Of a DNA stretch of 64,000 nt, positions 1 through 13,365 are shown one piece after another. The notes under the pieces were generated by a model, which was not told where the DNA came from, did not search any database, and saw nothing but the letters and a program-made list of their open reading frames with translations. Positions within the stretch are counted from its first letter, which is position 1. Each line of letters starts with the position of its first letter. The translations under genes were made by a program, and so were the position numbers. Origin of the DNA: DASZGL01 sp035938875 (lineage in GTDB: Bacteria; Chloroflexota; Dormibacteria; Aeolococcales; Aeolococcaceae); NCBI GenBank assembly GCA_035938875.1, contig DASZGL010000006.1, positions 1 through 64,000 on the forward strand, read 5' to 3'.

Positions 1-296
1 GCGCCACAGCGGCGAAGTGCGCGGGCGAGGAGTCTCTCGTTGTGTCCGAGATCCGCGGCGTCGCGCCCGTACGCGTGCGCTGTGTCGAACACGGTCACAC
101 CCGCCTCGGCGGCAGCCGCGATGGTCTCCAGAGCGAGCTCCTCGTCGCGGCTGTGGTCCGTCGACATGCGCATGCAGCCGAGACCGATGCGGAGCTCCGA
201 GGCGTCAAGCCATCCAGTGCGACTCAGGACGCGGAGAGTACGCCACCCGAAGTGGCGCCGTGGCCTGTGAGCCAGGCGCTTGGGGTTGCTGTCACC
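1..296 (-). CDS. aldo/keto reductase, N-terminal part (cut by left edge)
   Basis: Read on the minus strand this gives the start of an NAD(P)H-dependent aldo/keto reductase: the strand-1 signature IGLGCMRMS is followed by an acidic helix, VFDTAHAYG with the catalytic Asp and Tyr, and NERLLARALR. The rest of the barrel, including the catalytic Lys and His, lies outside the window. The open frame begins after an in-frame stop at 297-299, but no ATG or GTG precedes the IGLGC motif; the first Met is at 173. The true start is therefore unresolved: a rare start codon or a sequence error is possible. It lies just downstream of nrdJ on the same strand. Confidence 0.75.
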
Positions 297-301
297 TCAC
301 G

Positions 302-3181
<2,880 letters not shown>

Positions 3182-3330
3182 GATGCGTCCTCTCGTTGAT
3201 GCGACCGATGCGCTGCTGGTGAGACGTTGGCAAGACGGGGGCGCTCGGTGTGCCGGCTACCCCCAAAGGATCCACAGGTTTCTCCCCGCTTTTCCCACAT
3301 CTTGGGGAGAGCCGGCGCAGGAGCCCCTAC

Positions 3331-3359
3331 ATGTTGCGTCCACGGGTAGCCGCCGTCAA
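3331..3359 (-). promoter_or_regulatory. possible nrdJ promoter
   Basis: On the minus strand TTGACG (3354-3359) is followed after 17 nt by CAACAT (3331-3336). The -35 is good and the -10 is poor. A leader of about 140 nt would precede nrdJ. Weak support. Confidence 0.25.
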
Positions 3360-3469
3360 GGGGTCTGAGGCACCTCCTCGGCTCTTCCTCCACCGCTTGA
3401 GCCGCGGCCGTGGGAGCCGCCAGCCGAAGCCGCTGTACGCCGGCGTTGCCCACGTTGGATGATGCCCCG

Positions 3470-5428
<1,959 letters not shown>

Positions 5429-5601
5429 GCGCAGCGTTTGACCGATTTCCACTGGGTTTTCCACAGAGTCCACACAGCGCCGCTGTCATAAAACCATGAC
5501 CGAGGGGCAGTAAACCCCACCCTGGTGTGGATTGTCGATCGATCGCCGATCCCGCTCCGGCGTCCTGTCGCAGGACACCTGGTGCCATCATCCATATCGA
5601 C

Positions 5602-5787
5602 ATGAAGGCCCCGGTGCTCTGCCTCGACTGCCACGAGGAGTACATGGACCTCGACCTCGCCATGGACCACCAACACCTGGTGTGCCCCGGCTGCGAGCGT
5701 GTCTGGTGCGCCGTGTGCATCGCTCGCATCGAGGTGCCGATCTCGGCGGAGTGGCGGCGCCGTCAGCGGGTGGCCCACCTCAACTAA
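5602..5787 (+). CDS. small CxxC-rich (zinc-ribbon-like) protein
   Basis: A 61-residue protein with three CxxC pairs (CLDC, CPGC, CAVC), a pattern seen in small zinc-binding proteins. Function is not recognised. It lies alone between acs and the 2-oxoglutarate dehydrogenase gene. The frame stays open 25 codons further upstream, but the Cys-rich core starts right after the ATG at 5602. A perfect inverted repeat GTCCTG-TCG-CAGGAC lies at 5562-5576, 25 nt before the ATG, where it could form a leader hairpin. Coding status is plausible, not certain. The remaining gap 5429-5601 holds no other gene I can support. Confidence 0.5.
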   Translation: MKAPVLCLDCHEEYMDLDLAMDHQHLVCPGCERVWCAVCIARIEVPISAEWRRRQRVAHLN

Positions 5788-5868
5788 CCGGGTGTTCAGC
5801 GCCCTGCTCAACGCGCCGGGACCGCCGTCTGGACGCGCAGGCGTGAGCGGTGGTGCGACCATAGATGC

Positions 5869-8800
5869 GTGCCAGATTCCGTTCAGATCACCCTGCCCGC
5901 GATGGGGGAGTCCGTCACCGAGGGTACCGTCGTCGAATGGCGCAAGCGGGAGGGCGACCCGGTCACTGAGGGTGAGGTGGTCGCCGACGTCACCACCGAC
6001 AAGGTCGATGTTGAGGTGCCGGCGCCGGCTGGCGGTGTGCTGCGGCGCATCATCGTCGGCGCCGGTGAGTCCGCCGCCGTGGGCGCGGCGATCGCCGAGA
6101 TCGAGGTCGGTGCGAAAGCGACAGCCGCACCAACGTCGGCGCCGGCCACGCGGGTCAGCGCCGAGGGCGACGGTGCGGCCGCGGCGGAGCCCGCCGCCGC
6201 GCCGTCGGCGCCGGCGTCGACCGGCACAGCCGGGCAACCGGCGGTCGCCGAGCGACCAGCGGCGGCCGAGCAACCAGCGGCCGTGGTGCAACCGGCTGTG
6301 GCGCCGCCGGTCGTCGATCATCCCGAGGTGGCGGCATCGCCCCTGGCCCGCCGCGCGGCTGCCCTGGCGGGCGTCGATCTGAGCACCGTGCACGGCAGCG
6401 GACCGGGCGGGCTGATCCGCGGTGGCGACGTCGGCGCCGCGGCCAACGGCCCGGCTCCGTCCGCGGTCACGCCGGTGGCGAAGTCGGCAGGAGCTCCGTC
6501 GCCGCCCAGCGGACCCCCGCCCGAGGGCGCAACCCAGCTTCGCGGACCCGCGGCGGCGCTGGCCGCGTACATGGAGCAGTCGCGGGAGATCCCCACGGCG
6601 ACGTCGTTCCGCAGCCTCGAGGTCGACGCGCTGGAGGCGCGCCGTCGCGAGCTCAACGCGGCGATCACCGCCGCCGGCCGCCCCGAGAAGGTCAGCTTCA
6701 CCCATCTCATCGGTTACGCCATCGTCCGCGCGACCCTCGACGTGCCCAGCATGACCGCGCACTTCGAGCGTCACGGGGAAAAGCCGCTGCGGGTGCAACC
6801 GGGCACGCACCTCGGTCTCGCCGTGGACGTGACCCGCAAGGACGGCAGCCGGTCCCTGGTCGTGCCCGTCATCCGCGACGCCACCGATCGCGACTTCGCC
6901 TCCTTCCGCGACGAGTACGAGCGAGTTGTGGCCAAAGCGCGCACCAACACCCTCACCGTCGATGAGCTGCGTGGCGCGAGCATCACCCTGACCAACCCCG
7001 GCGGCATCGGCACCGTGGCGTCGGTACCGCGGCTGATGCCTCTGCAGGGGACCATCATCGCCACCGGCTCCATCGATTTCCCCGCGGGTGTGCGCAACGT
7101 GGGCGAGGCGCGCCTACGCGACCTTGGGGTCACCAAGGTGATGACCATGACCAGCACCTACGACCACCGCGTCATCCAGGGCGCGGAGTCGGGGGAGTTC
7201 CTGCGCCGCATCGAGGAGCTGCTCAACGGCGCCGACGGCTTCTACACGGCGGTGTTCCGCAGCCTGGGGTTGCCGGCGCCGGCCAGCCAGCCGCCGATGC
7301 CCGAGCTCAGCGCCGAAGCCGCTGCGCGGGTGCAGCAGGTGGGCGGTGACGGCCGGCTGAGCAACGAGATCCTCAGCGCTGTGAGTGCGGGGATGTCGCT
7401 GGTCAAGGCGCATCGCACCCACGGTCACCTCGGCGCCCGGCTCGACCCCTTGGGCACCGATCCGTTGGGCGATCCCTCGATGGACCCGGCCACCGTCGGT
7501 CTCACTCCGGCGCTGATGGCCGCCGTACCCGCAGCGGTGCTGCGCACCTATGTGCGCGGTGCCACGCTCGCCGACATCCTGCCAAAGTTGCGCGAAACGT
7601 ACTGCGGCACCATCGCCTACGAGATCGAGCACATCAGCAGTCACGAGCAACGCGTCTGGCTGCGTGAGCACATCGAGTCGGGAGCGCATCGCATGCCCCT
7701 GTCGCCGGAGCGCAAGCTGCAGCTGCTCCAGCGGCTTACCAAAGTCGACGCCATGGAGCGCTATCTGCGCCGCACGTTCATCGGCCAGAAGACGTTCAGC
7801 ATCGAGGGTCTCGACGCTATGGTGCCCATGCTCGAGGAGCTGCTCACCATGGTCGCCGACGACGGCATCGGGCAGGTGGTCATGGGCATGGCCCACCGGG
7901 GCCGGCTGGCCACCATCGCTCACGTCGTCAACCGCCCCTACGAATCGATCCTCGTCGCCTTCGAGCAGGGAGAGCAGCGCCGTCGCGTCGGCGAGAGCCC
8001 CACCGATCCGACGGGCGACGTCAAGTACCACCTCGGCGCCATCGGCACGTATCTCACCGAGTCGGGCAGGGCCATCACCGTGCGACTGCTGCCCAATCCC
8101 TCCCACCTCGAAGCCGTCGACCCGGTCGTCGAGGGCTGGACGCGGGCCGAGCAGACGCGACGCAGCGCCTCCACGCTGCACGTCGATCCCACCGCAGCGC
8201 TGCCCCTGCTGATCCACGGCGACGCCGCTTTCCCGGCGCAGGGTGTGGTCGCCGAGGTGCTCAACCTGCAGTCCTTGCAGGGGTATGGCACCGGCGGCAC
8301 GGTGCACGTCATCGCCAACAACCAGGTGGGCTTCACCACCGATCCCAGTGAGGCGCGCTCCACTCGCTACGCCTCGGACCTGGCCAAGGGCTTCGACATC
8401 CCCATCATCCACATCAACGCCGACGATCTCGAGGCGAGCATCCAGGGGATGCGGCTGGCCTACGAGTTTCGCCGCACCTTCCACCGCGACGTGGTGCTCG
8501 ACCTCATCGGCTACCGCCGTTTTGGTCACAACGAGACCGACGAGCCGGCGTACACGCAGCCGAAGATGTACGACCGCATCCGCTCACACGCGACGGTGCG
8601 CGAGATCTTCGCCCAGCAGCTCATCGACGAGGGCCTGATCACCAAGGACGACGCCGAGGCGCGGGCCCAGGCGGCCTATGACCGCGTCCAGCAGGCGCAC
8701 CACAAGGTGAAGGCGACGACCGCCACGGTGGTCAGTGACGACGGCGCCGAGCCGCAGCAGAGCAACGGCAGCCAGGAGCGCGACATCCACACCGGCGTGC

Positions 8801-10008
8801 CCGTCGCCGAGCTGCTCGGACTCAACGAGCAGCTGCTCAGCTTCCCCGAGCGGTTCACCGTGAATCCCAAGCTGGTCAAGCAGATCGAGCGCCGCCGCGC
8901 CGAGGTTCGCGACGAGCACATCGTCGACTGGCCGACAGCGGAGTCGCTGGCGTTTGCCTCGCTGCTGCTGCAGGGCCGCCCCATCAGGCTCACCGGGCAG
9001 GACACCGAGCGCGGCACCTTCAGCCAGCGTCACCTCGTGTTCCACGACGTCCGTACCGGCGGCGAATGGACACCGATGCAGCAACTCGTCGGCGCCACGT
9101 CGACCTTCGAGCTGCACAACAGTCCACTGAGCGAGGAGGGCGCGCTGGGCTTCGAGTACGGCTACAGCGCATCGGCGCCGGACACGCTGGTGCTCTGGGA
9201 GGCTCAGTTCGGCGACTTCGTCAACGGCGCCCAGGTGATCGTCGACCAGTTCATCTCGTCGGGATACGCCAAGTGGGGGCAGCAGTCCCGGCTGACGCTG
9301 CTCCTGCCGCACGGCTACGAGGGCCAGGGACCTGACCACTCCAGTGCGCGACTGGAGCGTTTCCTTCAGCTCGCCGTCAACGGCAACATCGGCGTTGCCA
9401 ACTGCTCGACCGCGGCCCAGTACTTCCACCTGCTGCGGCTGCAGTCGCTCTCTCCGCGGCCGCGTCCGCTGGTGGTGATGACCCCCAAGTCGCTGCTGCG
9501 CAGCCGTGAGGCGGCGTCCGCGCTCGACCAACTGGCACGGGGTCGCTTCATGCCGGTCATCGACGATCCGCTCATGGCCGAGCGTCATGCCGAGGTGCGC
9601 ACCCTGCTGCTCTGCAGCGGGAAGATCTACTGGGACATGACGCTCAGTCCGCTGCGCGCCAACGCCCAGCGCACCGCGATCGCGCGCGTCGAGATGCTCG
9701 ATCCCTTGCCTGTGGCAGAGATCCTCGCGCTGATCGGCAGCTATCCGAAGCTCGAGCAGCTGATGTGGGTGCAGGAGGAGCCACGCAACAAGGGCGCCTG
9801 GCTGCACATCGCCCGGCCCATCGGGCGCAACCGGCCGTACGACATCCGCTGGGACTACATCGGCAGGCCACCGCGGGCCAGCGCGAGCGAGGGATACCAC
9901 GGCGCCCACCTGCTCGAACAGGAGCGGATCATCACCGAGGCGCTGACCGTCGAGCAGACGCCGTCGGAGCAGGCCCTGGCACTGGCGCGAAGCGGATCCT
10001 CGTCGTGA
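5869..10008 (+). CDS. kgd: multifunctional 2-oxoglutarate dehydrogenase, E2-E1 fusion with lipoyl domain
   Basis: A 1379-residue fusion for the oxidative decarboxylation of 2-oxoglutarate in the TCA cycle. Order: lipoyl domain (about 1-80, lipoylation Lys in TTDKVDVEVP), an Ala/Pro-rich linker, an E1/E3-binding domain (about 155-190, ASPLARRAAALAGVDL), the E2 acyltransferase domain (about 225-455, ending TYDHRVIQGAESG), and a thiamine-diphosphate E1 (about 470-1379) with HGDAAFPAQG (residue 783 on) and NNQVGF (817 on). The C-terminal two thirds match mycobacterial Kgd and corynebacterial OdhA, which lack the first two domains. The usual HRxxDG of E2 reads HRVIQG, as I recall for Kgd. Start is GTG. 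The lpd gene overlaps its stop codon. Confidence 0.95.
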   Translation: MPDSVQITLPAMGESVTEGTVVEWRKREGDPVTEGEVVADVTTDKVDVEVPAPAGGVLRRIIVGAGESAAVGAAIAEIEVGAKATAAPTSAPATRVSAEGDGAAAAEPAAAPSAPASTGTAGQPAVAERPAAAEQPAAVVQPAVAPPVVDHPEVAASPLARRAAALAGVDLSTVHGSGPGGLIRGGDVGAAANGPAPSAVTPVAKSAGAPSPPSGPPPEGATQLRGPAAALAAYMEQSREIPTATSFRSLEVDALEARRRELNAAITAAGRPEKVSFTHLIGYAIVRATLDVPSMTAHFERHGEKPLRVQPGTHLGLAVDVTRKDGSRSLVVPVIRDATDRDFASFRDEYERVVAKARTNTLTVDELRGASITLTNPGGIGTVASVPRLMPLQGTIIATGSIDFPAGVRNVGEARLRDLGVTKVMTMTSTYDHRVIQGAESGEFLRRIEELLNGADGFYTAVFRSLGLPAPASQPPMPELSAEAAARVQQVGGDGRLSNEILSAVSAGMSLVKAHRTHGHLGARLDPLGTDPLGDPSMDPATVGLTPALMAAVPAAVLRTYVRGATLADILPKLRETYCGTIAYEIEHISSHEQRVWLREHIESGAHRMPLSPERKLQLLQRLTKVDAMERYLRRTFIGQKTFSIEGLDAMVPMLEELLTMVADDGIGQVVMGMAHRGRLATIAHVVNRPYESILVAFEQGEQRRRVGESPTDPTGDVKYHLGAIGTYLTESGRAITVRLLPNPSHLEAVDPVVEGWTRAEQTRRSASTLHVDPTAALPLLIHGDAAFPAQGVVAEVLNLQSLQGYGTGGTVHVIANNQVGFTTDPSEARSTRYASDLAKGFDIPIIHINADDLEASIQGMRLAYEFRRTFHRDVVLDLIGYRRFGHNETDEPAYTQPKMYDRIRSHATVREIFAQQLIDEGLITKDDAEARAQAAYDRVQQAHHKVKATTATVVSDDGAEPQQSNGSQERDIHTGVPVAELLGLNEQLLSFPERFTVNPKLVKQIERRRAEVRDEHIVDWPTAESLAFASLLLQGRPIRLTGQDTERGTFSQRHLVFHDVRTGGEWTPMQQLVGATSTFELHNSPLSEEGALGFEYGYSASAPDTLVLWEAQFGDFVNGAQVIVDQFISSGYAKWGQQSRLTLLLPHGYEGQGPDHSSARLERFLQLAVNGNIGVANCSTAAQYFHLLRLQSLSPRPRPLVVMTPKSLLRSREAASALDQLARGRFMPVIDDPLMAERHAEVRTLLLCSGKIYWDMTLSPLRANAQRTAIARVEMLDPLPVAEILALIGSYPKLEQLMWVQEEPRNKGAWLHIARPIGRNRPYDIRWDYIGRPPRASASEGYHGAHLLEQERIITEALTVEQTPSEQALALARSGSSS

Positions 10009-11405
10009 CCGAATCCGGAGCGGGGGCGGGGTTGCCGCGCGCCAAGGTGGTCGTCCTCGGCGGCGGACCGGCCGGCGACGTCGCCGCGCTGCGCGGCGCC
10101 CAGCTTGGTGCCGAGGTCACGCTCATCGAGCGCGCTGAGCTCGGCGGCACCTGTCTCAACTGGGGATGCATCCCCACCAAAGCGCTGCTGGCCTCAGCCG
10201 ACCTGCTGCGCAAGATCCGGCGTGCCGCCGACTTCGGCATCGAGGTCGGTGACGTCCGCGTCGACTTCTCACGCATGATGGAGCGCAAGGAGGAGGTGGT
10301 CCTGCGCATGCGCGGCGGCGTCGAAGCGGCGTGCAAGCGCAAGAAGGTGCGCGTGGTCAAGGAGCATGGCGTGATCGATGACTCCGCGGTCATTGCCGCC
10401 GGCGAGCGCATCGAGTACGACCAGCTCATCGTCTGCGTCGGCACCGAACCGTACGGACTGCCCGGCGTCGACATGGAGCATCCGTCGGTGGTCACCTCCA
10501 ACGGCGTGCTTCGCCTCGAGCGCATCCCCGAGCGACTACTGATCGTCGGCGGCGGCGTCATCGGTTGCGAGTTCGCCAGCTTCTTCGCGCCTCTGGGCAC
10601 AGAGATCACCGTGGTCGAGATGCTGCCCCAGATCCTCGCCGGCGTCGAGGCACGCATCGTCACCCAGTTCCGCAAGCTCATGGAACAGCAGGGAGTCACG
10701 TTCCTCACCGGGCGCAAGCTCGACAAGGTCGTCGAGTACCGCGCCGACGAGCTCACCGTGCAGCTCGACGACGGATCGAAGCTTGACTGCGACGTCATGC
10801 TCATCGGTATCGGCCGGCGTCCGGAGACGCGGGACATCGGCCTCGAGAAGGCCGGCGTCAGGCTCACCGACCAGGGACACATCGAGGTCGACGAGCGCCT
10901 GCAAACCGCCAACCCCAGGATCTGGGCAGCAGGAGACTGCATCGGCGGCTTGCAGCTGGCGCACCTCGCCAGCAAGGAGGCGGAGCGCGCCGTGGAGAAC
11001 GCGCTCGGTCACCACCCCAGGGCGATCGATCGCACGGTGGTGCCCTCGTGCATCTACACCCATCCCGAAATTGCCACGGTCGGCCTCAACTCGGAGGCCG
11101 CGAAGGCCGCCGGTCATGAGGTGAAGCTTGGCCAGGCGCGCTTTCTCGGCAACGGCAAGGCGCTCGGCGAGGGCGAGCCCGACGGAGTGGCGATCGTGGT
11201 CTGTGACGCCGGCACCGACCTGCTCCTGGGCGCCACGGTCATGGGGGTGCACAGCGTGGAGATCATCAGCGAGGTCGGCGTGGCCATGAGCGACGGCCTG
11301 AGCCTCAGCGAGCTCGCCGACATCATCCACGCCCATCCCACGGTGAGCGAGGTGGTGATGGATTCGGCGCAGCAGGCCGAGGGAGTCGCGCCCTACCTGT
11401 CCTAG
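10005..11405 (+). CDS. lpd: dihydrolipoamide dehydrogenase (E3)
   Basis: FAD flavoenzyme that reoxidises dihydrolipoyl groups with NAD+. The GTG start overlaps the stop of the E2-E1 gene (GTGA), so the two are very likely translated together and this is the dedicated E3 of that complex. The 466-residue protein has VVVLGGGPAG for FAD, the redox-active pair GGTCLNWGC (Cys50/Cys55), a second GGGVIGCEFA for NAD, AAGDCIGG, and the C-terminal HAHPTVSE with the active-site His-Glu. All key residues are present. Confidence 0.97.
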   Translation: MTESGAGAGLPRAKVVVLGGGPAGDVAALRGAQLGAEVTLIERAELGGTCLNWGCIPTKALLASADLLRKIRRAADFGIEVGDVRVDFSRMMERKEEVVLRMRGGVEAACKRKKVRVVKEHGVIDDSAVIAAGERIEYDQLIVCVGTEPYGLPGVDMEHPSVVTSNGVLRLERIPERLLIVGGGVIGCEFASFFAPLGTEITVVEMLPQILAGVEARIVTQFRKLMEQQGVTFLTGRKLDKVVEYRADELTVQLDDGSKLDCDVMLIGIGRRPETRDIGLEKAGVRLTDQGHIEVDERLQTANPRIWAAGDCIGGLQLAHLASKEAERAVENALGHHPRAIDRTVVPSCIYTHPEIATVGLNSEAAKAAGHEVKLGQARFLGNGKALGEGEPDGVAIVVCDAGTDLLLGATVMGVHSVEIISEVGVAMSDGLSLSELADIIHAHPTVSEVVMDSAQQAEGVAPYLS

Positions 11406-11450
11406 CGGGCGCCGATCCTTACGGTCCTGCCCTCTCCGCTCTGACCGTCG

Positions 11451-11894
11451 TCAGGCGCCGATGCGGCGAAGGTCCTCGGCGTGACGGCGCCGGCGCTGGG
11501 CGACACGCAGGTGCCACACCGTGCGCAGCTCGCGCAGCGCCACGAGCAAGGCGATTCCCGCCAGGACCAGCAGGCTGACGCCGAGCCAGCGGGGCCCGAG
11601 CGAGGTCGCGGTCGTCCCCGCGGTGGTCAGCACCGCGGCGGCGCTGAGGAGGATGGCCAGGGTCAGCGCATGGGCGGCGATTCGTGCGGTCTCGACGAGG
11701 GTCCGGCGCAGCTGCAGGGCGCGGGCGCGTACCCCGGCGGCGGCGTCGACGGGATCGCGAGGAGGTGCCCCGGTCCCTGGAGTTCGCCAGGGGGGCGGTG
11801 TCGCCCGGCCGCCCGCGGTTGCCGTTCGCCGGCGAACGGCGCCCAGCAGCCACAGAGTCAGCAGTCGGGTGAGAAACCTGGCGAGAACCGGCAC
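11451..11894 (-). CDS. hypothetical membrane protein
   Basis: With GTG at 11894 this is a 147-residue protein with a hydrophobic N-terminal segment (LARFLTRLLTLWLLGAV), a Pro/Arg-rich stretch, then two membrane helices (around AIL-LSAAAVLTTAG and LGVSLLVLAGIALLVAL), ending in an Arg-rich tail. The frame remains open to an ATG at 11981, but the hydrophobic start and the weak composition of the extension favour the internal GTG. Convergent with lpd. I do not recognise the family. Confidence 0.6.
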   Translation of the reverse strand: MPVLARFLTRLLTLWLLGAVRRRTATAGGRATPPPWRTPGTGAPPRDPVDAAAGVRARALQLRRTLVETARIAAHALTLAILLSAAAVLTTAGTTATSLGPRWLGVSLLVLAGIALLVALRELRTVWHLRVAQRRRRHAEDLRRIGA

Positions 11895-11988
11895 GCTTCC
11901 ATCATCCCCCTTTGCCGCGTCCGCCACACCGGGGAATTCACCCGCTGACAAGCTGGCAATGAGCCTGTCTGCCGCGTACACTGCGGGA

Positions 11989-12098
11989 ACGGAGGTCGCC
12001 CGGTGACGGGTGTACGATACGCGGGCAGCCCAGGCGCCAATTTCTTGAGCACTTCACCCCTTCCTGGCGGGCGGGCCGGAAACGGACCGCCCGCTTTT
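11989..12098 (+). ncRNA. candidate small RNA (or 33-codon ORF) ending in an intrinsic terminator
   Basis: The 323-bp gap 11895-12217 has no long reading frame on the plus strand, yet contains a very strong plus-strand terminator at 12067-12098. A -10-like TACACT lies at 11977-11982 with a weak CTGGCA 18 nt before it, giving a transcript of about 110 nt; a second -10-like TACGAT at 12013 would give about 74 nt. Inside, GTG at 12003 with GGAGG 8 nt upstream opens a 33-codon frame to a TGA at 12102, so a small peptide is an alternative. No known RNA family recognised. Confidence 0.35.
12067..12098 (+). terminator. intrinsic terminator
   Basis: A 12-bp stem with one G-A mismatch, a GAAA tetraloop (12079-12082), followed directly by TTTT (12095-12098). 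It is the clearest intrinsic terminator in the window and has no annotated plus-strand gene upstream; the preceding CDS runs on the other strand. Confidence 0.8.
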
Positions 12099-12217
12099 AG
12101 TTGAGGGGGGATGCTCCCCCTATGACGCTGCCGACCGGGCTACCTGGGGATCGACAGGGGTCGGTGATACAGTCGGGTGCTGTCGGCGGGTTGCAGCGGT
12201 GGCGAGGAGGAAAGGCG

Positions 12218-12448
12218 ATGGTGCGGGCCTACGTGATGATCAGCGCGTCGCCGGGCAAGGCGATCGACGTCGCCACCCGCCTCGTGGGGCAGGAGGGCAT
12301 CATTCAGGCTGACGCGATCACCGGGGAGTACGACGTCATCGCCCAGGTGCAGGCCGACGATGTCGCCGGTGTGGGCAGCCTCATCGTCGAGAAGATCCAG
12401 CGAGTCGACGGCGTCTTCAAGACGGTCACCTGTCTGGCTGTCCAGTAG
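12218..12448 (+). CDS. Lrp/AsnC ligand-binding (RAM) domain protein
   Basis: A 76-residue stand-alone RAM domain (beta-alpha-beta-beta-alpha-beta) as found at the C-terminus of Lrp/AsnC regulators; no helix-turn-helix is attached. Typical pieces are VRAYVMISA, ITGEYDVIAQV and the final VFKTVTCLAV. Such stand-alone domains bind amino acids or form oligomers, but the ligand cannot be told. The ATG at 12218 follows a strong AGGAGGAAA ribosome site. The next gene starts 8 nt downstream, suggesting co-transcription. Confidence 0.85.
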   Translation: MVRAYVMISASPGKAIDVATRLVGQEGIIQADAITGEYDVIAQVQADDVAGVGSLIVEKIQRVDGVFKTVTCLAVQ

Positions 12449-12456
12449 ACGGCGCG

Positions 12457-13359
12457 GTGGGGGAGACCCGGTCCGGCGGGGACACGGGAGGCCCCGCCCT
12501 CGTCGAGGGTCGCGCCGGACTTCGCGGTCTTCTCCAGCTCTACGCCGAGTCCCTCGTCCGGCTCCGCGGCGGCCGCCACCTGCGGTGCTCCCTGGTGTTC
12601 TGGACCGGCCTCGGTCTGGTGCTCATCGAGGCCTTCGCCGTGGGTGTCGCGCAGATGGACTCGAGGCGCAGCGCGGTCGTCGCCGCGGGGATCGCCGCGT
12701 TGTGGTGGCTGCTCATCAGCAGCGTTCTCGTCGGCGGCATCTCGCTGCTGCGCACCCCCGACGGAGCCCGCATCGACTACATCGGCGTGCCCAACGGCCT
12801 CACCGCGCTGCGCGCCTGGTCCTGCTATCCCCTGCTGCTCTGCGCAACGCTGACGCTTCCCGGGCAGGTGGGTCTCATCCTCTGGTGCTCGATCGGCGCG
12901 CCCGCAGGACTTCTCGACATGGTTGACGGATACATCGCTCGCCGCGTGGGACCTCTGACCGAGCTGGGGCGTGCCCTCGACCCCGCCGGCGACGCCCTGT
13001 TCTTCTCCATGGCCGCGCTGGGCAACTTCGCCCTGGGGATCGTGCCCGGCTGGCTCGGCGGGCTCATGTTGGTGCGCTACGTGGGACCGTTGGTGGCCAC
13101 ACCGGTTGTCTTTCTGGCGCGCCGCCGGCCCGAGCTCGTCTACACGGAATGGGGTCGGAGGAACACCCTGGCCACCGGTGTGGTCCTCTTCGTGTGCATG
13201 TGGGTGCGCATCTTCAGCGGCCCGGTGTCGCTCGTCGCCCTGCTCGTCGGCGCACCCCTGCTGGGGACGACGACGATCCTCCACTTCGCCGCCCTGGCAC
13301 GGCGCGCCTACCTGGCTCCCGTGGTGCGCGAAGGGCGGCGCGAGCGTCGCGCGACTTGA
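12457..13359 (+). CDS. CDP-alcohol phosphatidyltransferase family membrane protein
   Basis: A 300-residue integral membrane enzyme of the CDP-alcohol phosphatidyltransferase family, which joins a CDP-activated lipid to an alcohol in phospholipid synthesis. The full signature DGx2ARx8Gx3Dx3D is present (DGYIARR, then G, then ALDPAGD). About seven hydrophobic segments are visible, beginning near residue 48. The alcohol (glycerol phosphate, inositol phosphate, serine or other) cannot be assigned. Start is GTG, 8 nt after the RAM-domain gene. Confidence 0.85.
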   Translation: MGETRSGGDTGGPALVEGRAGLRGLLQLYAESLVRLRGGRHLRCSLVFWTGLGLVLIEAFAVGVAQMDSRRSAVVAAGIAALWWLLISSVLVGGISLLRTPDGARIDYIGVPNGLTALRAWSCYPLLLCATLTLPGQVGLILWCSIGAPAGLLDMVDGYIARRVGPLTELGRALDPAGDALFFSMAALGNFALGIVPGWLGGLMLVRYVGPLVATPVVFLARRRPELVYTEWGRRNTLATGVVLFVCMWVRIFSGPVSLVALLVGAPLLGTTTILHFAALARRAYLAPVVREGRRERRAT

Positions 13360-13365
13360 CCGCGC

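Noticed and set aside
3182..3469. Cobalamin riboswitch or NrdR boxes before nrdJ
   Set aside because: I looked for the B12-box and paired NrdR palindromes in the 288-bp gap and found no convincing match.
7114..8529. Long antisense frames inside the 2-oxoglutarate dehydrogenase gene (also 8584-9909)
   Set aside because: Opposite a conserved coding frame; no domain signature.
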